Origin: Gordonia phthalatica
Lineage (GTDB): Bacteria > Actinomycetota > Actinomycetes > Mycobacteriales > Mycobacteriaceae
Direction: 5' to 3'
NCBI RefSeq assembly: GCF_001305675.1
Contig: NZ_CP011853.1
Location: forward strand, 3,534,001 to 3,598,000
DNA: 64,000 nt
Shown here: positions 61,290 to 64,000 of the stretch, piece by piece
How the letters are laid out: each line of letters starts with the position of its first letter
How positions within the stretch are numbered: position 1 is the stretch's first letter
The notes under the pieces: generated by a model
What the model was told of the DNA's origin: nothing
Seen by the model: only the letters and a program-made list of their open reading frames with translations
Database searches by the model: none
Program-made: the position numbers and the translations under genes

Positions 61290-62740
61290 GGGCGCTGCGC
61301 GATGCCCCGCCATCGGTCGCGGAACCGACCGTCGCGCGACGGCAGGCCTGGCACGGTTCCCGAGCCGGCCATCGCCTCATGCTTCCCATCGCGGCCGCCG
61401 TCGCGGTGGCCGGAGGGGTTGCCGCGGGCACGGATCAGGGCCTGACTCTGCGGATCATCGTCGGCGGAGCCGTCGTGTGCCTCGTCATCGCAGGCACGAT
61501 CGCCGCGCCCATCGCCGCAGCCCGCGTACTCATGGTCGTGTTCGGCGCCGCGCCGATGGCGGTCGTGCCGGGACTGGCTCTTCCGCTCTTCGTCTTCGTC
61601 GTTCTCGGCCTCTGGTTCATTGTGATCTCGCGTCCCTGGGCCTCCCGACACATCCACGGAATCGAGGTCGCGGTCCTGCTCCTCGTCGCGACGACCGTGA
61701 CCAGCGCGATCATCACCGACAACGGTGGCCGCGCCGAGTACGAACTCGTCAAATGGATTCTCACGACGTCGGTCGTCTTCGTGTTCGGGTTCCTGTCCGC
61801 CGAGGAGTTGCGCGCCCTCGGGCGCGCCTTCGTGATCGGAGCGTCGATCGGCATGGCATTCGCCCTGTCGGTCATGGCTTTCGACCCCGGAGCCGGAGCG
61901 ATGAACGCTCTCTCACTGATCGGCTACGGCCGGACCGGGAGCACCGGCACCCATGTACGGACCTTCGAGTCTGTGAGCGGAGACATCGTCCGATTGACCG
62001 GGACGTACGTCGATCCGAACCTCGCCGGGCTGTTCGCACTGGTCGCGTTGGTTCTCGTGCCCGTCCTCTTCGGCGGTGCCGCGCGGGCGATCATGGCCGC
62101 GATTCTCCTCGCCGGAGCCTTTGCCACCCTGAGCCGATCCGCGCTGCTGTCCCTGGTCGTCGCGGTGGTGGCGTACCTCATGTTCGCCCGCGTCAGCCGC
62201 ATCACGCGGGCGAGGATCGCCTGCGCACTGCTCACCGTCACCGCCGCCTCTCTCGCGCTGACCAGCGTCCGGGAACGCGTGTTCGGTTCATTCGGCAGCG
62301 GAGATCGCGGCTCCGACGACCGCGGCGCAGCGCTCACGAATTTCATGCCGTCGATGAGCGGCCACTGGTGGTTCGGGCGCGGGTTCGGCGCACCGGAGTT
62401 CACCGACGAAGTCGCGGGTTGGAAAGTCAATTACGTCGCCAACGCCCCCCTGCTCACGACCTATCGCGCGGGATGGGTCGTCGGGGTCGCGTTCAGCGTG
62501 GTTCTCATCGTCGGCATCGTCTGGTCGTATCGCCTGCTTCGGCGCGGAACCCCGAGTTCGGGAGTCGTCGGCGCCGGCTTCATCGGCTTCTCACTCGTCG
62601 CTCTGCAACTGGACTTCCCCGTGGTGACCAACCCGCCGATCACCCTTCTGTTCAGCATCTTCCTCGGATACGTGATCGTCGCGCCGCGCCTGCGGACCTC
62701 GCCGACGCCATCGGCCGTGAGCAGTCAGGAAAGTCGATGA
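61286..62740 (+). CDS. O-antigen ligase/Wzy polymerase-like membrane protein
   Basis: 484 residues from the GTG at 61286 (GTGA overlap); in-frame starts at 61277 and 61241 are also possible. About eleven membrane helices with a large loop before the last helices containing SMSGHWWFGRGFGAPEF, the Wzy_C/O-antigen ligase pattern. It probably polymerises or ligates repeat units. Order after a flippase and transferases supports a Wzx/Wzy pathway. Confidence 0.83.
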   Translation: MRALRDAPPSVAEPTVARRQAWHGSRAGHRLMLPIAAAVAVAGGVAAGTDQGLTLRIIVGGAVVCLVIAGTIAAPIAAARVLMVVFGAAPMAVVPGLALPLFVFVVLGLWFIVISRPWASRHIHGIEVAVLLLVATTVTSAIITDNGGRAEYELVKWILTTSVVFVFGFLSAEELRALGRAFVIGASIGMAFALSVMAFDPGAGAMNALSLIGYGRTGSTGTHVRTFESVSGDIVRLTGTYVDPNLAGLFALVALVLVPVLFGGAARAIMAAILLAGAFATLSRSALLSLVVAVVAYLMFARVSRITRARIACALLTVTAASLALTSVRERVFGSFGSGDRGSDDRGAALTNFMPSMSGHWWFGRGFGAPEFTDEVAGWKVNYVANAPLLTTYRAGWVVGVAFSVVLIVGIVWSYRLLRRGTPSSGVVGAGFIGFSLVALQLDFPVVTNPPITLLFSIFLGYVIVAPRLRTSPTPSAVSSQESR

Positions 62741-63960
62741 CGCACCCGAGCACATCTGGACCGGCGCGGCGGCTCCCCGCCCTCGACAGCCTGCGCGCCG
62801 TCGCGACGGCCGTCGTCGTCCTCGTCCACGTGACGGCGATCTACTATCCGCCTGCGATCATCACCGGGCACATCGATCTGCTCGGCCAGGCACTGACGTT
62901 CTTCTTCGTCCTATCCGGCTTCCTCATCTATCTGCCGTTCGCGGAGCATCTCCTCGGCCACCGCCCGAGACCGAGTGCGCGCCGCTACCTCGGTCAGCGA
63001 CTGCGCCGAGTGTTCCCCGCCTACGTCGTGATCCTGGCCCTGGCGAACTTCGCGATGCACGCGGTCTTCACCCGGAATCCGGTCCTGTCTGCGGAGAACG
63101 GGCTACCGGGGTACGGCGGAGGCATCCCCGGAACAGGGACCGATCGTGACGCGTGGCATCTCGTCACCCAGTTCACCCTCACGCAGAGCCTCTTTCCGAG
63201 CACCATGCAGACGGGCCTCAACCCGGCATGGTCGCTGACCGCCGAAGTGACCTTCTACCTTCTACTCCCCGCCCTCGTCGCATGTCTGCCCTTCCCCCGC
63301 CCCGGGATCCGTGCAGCGCTCCGCATGCCCGCAGTCGTCCTCGTGATCGGACTGGTGGGCACCGTCTGGTCGCTCGTCCTGATTCACCGCGGCGTCGGCA
63401 CCGCGGAGTATCGGGCGTGGGGGCCGACGTGGTCCGCCGTCGTCTCACACAGCTTTCCGGCTGTGGCGACCCAGTTCGCCCTCGGCATGTTCGCAGCAGT
63501 CCTGTTCGCGACGGTCAAGTGGAACCCCGAGGCGCCACGCCCGTCCGATCGTCTCCTCGGGTTCCTGATCATCGCCGGTTTCGCAGCAGCGATTCTGTCG
63601 TACGCCGTCGCTCCCAACCTGCTCGGAAACGTGTCGGCGATTCCGTCCGCAGCCCTCATCCTCATCCTGGTCCTGCCAGGACGATCTCAACGATCGCAAA
63701 CGGTCATGGCGAGTTTCGACCGAAGCCTGACGTGGCTGACCGAACCGACGCTGTCCGTGTACCTGTGGCACTACCCCGTCCTCATCATCGTCACCCGAAC
63801 GGTCACGATCCCCCACACCCCGAGTGGTCTCGCCACAGCATTCGCAGCGGTCTTCGTGGTCACTCTGCTGCTCGCCACCATCACCTTCCGTCTCGTCGAG
63901 CAACCGGCGATGCGCTGGGGGCGGTCGACACGCGTTCGCGCTGCCCCGACCCGCCTCTAG
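62737..63960 (+). CDS. Acyltransferase 3-family membrane protein
   Basis: 407 residues. Opens with RRLPALDSLRAVATAVVVLVHVTAIYY (the RAxA...VxxxH motif with the catalytic His), then TFFFVLSGFLIYLPF and ARRYLGQRLRRVFPAY, canonical for acyltransferase 3. About ten helices, ending VYLWHYPVLIIV. It moves acetyl or other acyl groups to an extracytoplasmic sugar. With the LbetaH enzyme it suggests an acylated polymer. Confidence 0.92.
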   Translation: MTHPSTSGPARRLPALDSLRAVATAVVVLVHVTAIYYPPAIITGHIDLLGQALTFFFVLSGFLIYLPFAEHLLGHRPRPSARRYLGQRLRRVFPAYVVILALANFAMHAVFTRNPVLSAENGLPGYGGGIPGTGTDRDAWHLVTQFTLTQSLFPSTMQTGLNPAWSLTAEVTFYLLLPALVACLPFPRPGIRAALRMPAVVLVIGLVGTVWSLVLIHRGVGTAEYRAWGPTWSAVVSHSFPAVATQFALGMFAAVLFATVKWNPEAPRPSDRLLGFLIIAGFAAAILSYAVAPNLLGNVSAIPSAALILILVLPGRSQRSQTVMASFDRSLTWLTEPTLSVYLWHYPVLIIVTRTVTIPHTPSGLATAFAAVFVVTLLLATITFRLVEQPAMRWGRSTRVRAAPTRL

Positions 63961-63970
63961 GATCGACGTG

Positions 63971-64000
63971 GTGAGAGTCCGGAGACATGCGACTTCGAGA
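63971..64000 (+). CDS. Possible start of a following gene (partial)
   Basis: A GTG at 63971 opens a frame that runs off the window: VRVRRHATSR. An alternative GTG is at 63968. Ten codons are too few to identify a product; the call rests on distance (ten bases) and direction. Confidence 0.25.
   Translation, partial: MRVRRHATSR

Overview
The window looks like chromosome of a high-GC, mycolic-acid-producing actinobacterium, most likely Gordonia or a close relative in the Mycobacteriales. This is inferred from a mce lipid-import operon, a fused HadA/HadB mycolate dehydratase, an htpX-grcC1-ggr-menG-menD order and an rpmG-had-trpT-secE-nusG-rplK-rplA order, all familiar from Mycobacterium and Gordonia. 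No species can be named from the sequence alone.

Layout. 1-9070 (minus strand): mceG ATPase, two YrbE permeases, MceA to MceE and the first codons of MceF, an almost gap-free operon. 9071-21750: ribosomal protein and transcription genes (rplL, rplJ with an L10 leader, rplA, rplK, nusG, secE, rpmG), tRNA-Trp, -Met, -Thr and -Tyr, the HadAB dehydratase, and inserted accessory enzymes (GH76 hydrolase, CocE-like hydrolase, a TIGR04338/DUF2786 pair, a secreted lipase). 21879-38246: YajQ, a small XRE/membrane-protein cassette, HtpX, a polyprenyl synthase, a geranylgeranyl reductase, MenG, MenD and MenB for menaquinone synthesis, two crotonase-fold enzymes, a thioesterase and a TetR regulator. Intergenic DNA here carries several structured repeats; two pairs show base changes that preserve pairing.

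38231-49118 is a 10.9-kb integrated element in the 3' end of menB, bounded by 14-bp direct repeats. It encodes an integrase, repressor, excisionase-like protein, a RecA-like replication ATPase with iteron-like repeats in its 5' end, two HNH proteins, large terminase, portal, MuF-like protein, putative scaffold, HK97 capsid and two connectors, but no tail, tape-measure or lysis gene. This is the layout of a capsid-forming phage-inducible chromosomal island (a phage satellite that makes its own heads) and is the most interesting system in the window.

49135-63960 is a surface or exopolysaccharide locus. The minus-strand arm runs polysaccharide co-polymerase, two LIP-family lipases, glycosyltransferase. 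The co-polymerase is split by a 1,294-bp ISAs1-type insertion with a perfect 10-bp target duplication; removing it restores the reading frame. One of the two lipases has lost the catalytic Ser and His. The plus-strand arm encodes two GDP-mannose dehydratase-like enzymes, a LbetaH acyltransferase, two glycosyltransferases, a Wzx-type flippase, a Wzy-type polymerase or ligase and a membrane acyltransferase, mostly overlapping by a few bases, so a single operon is likely.
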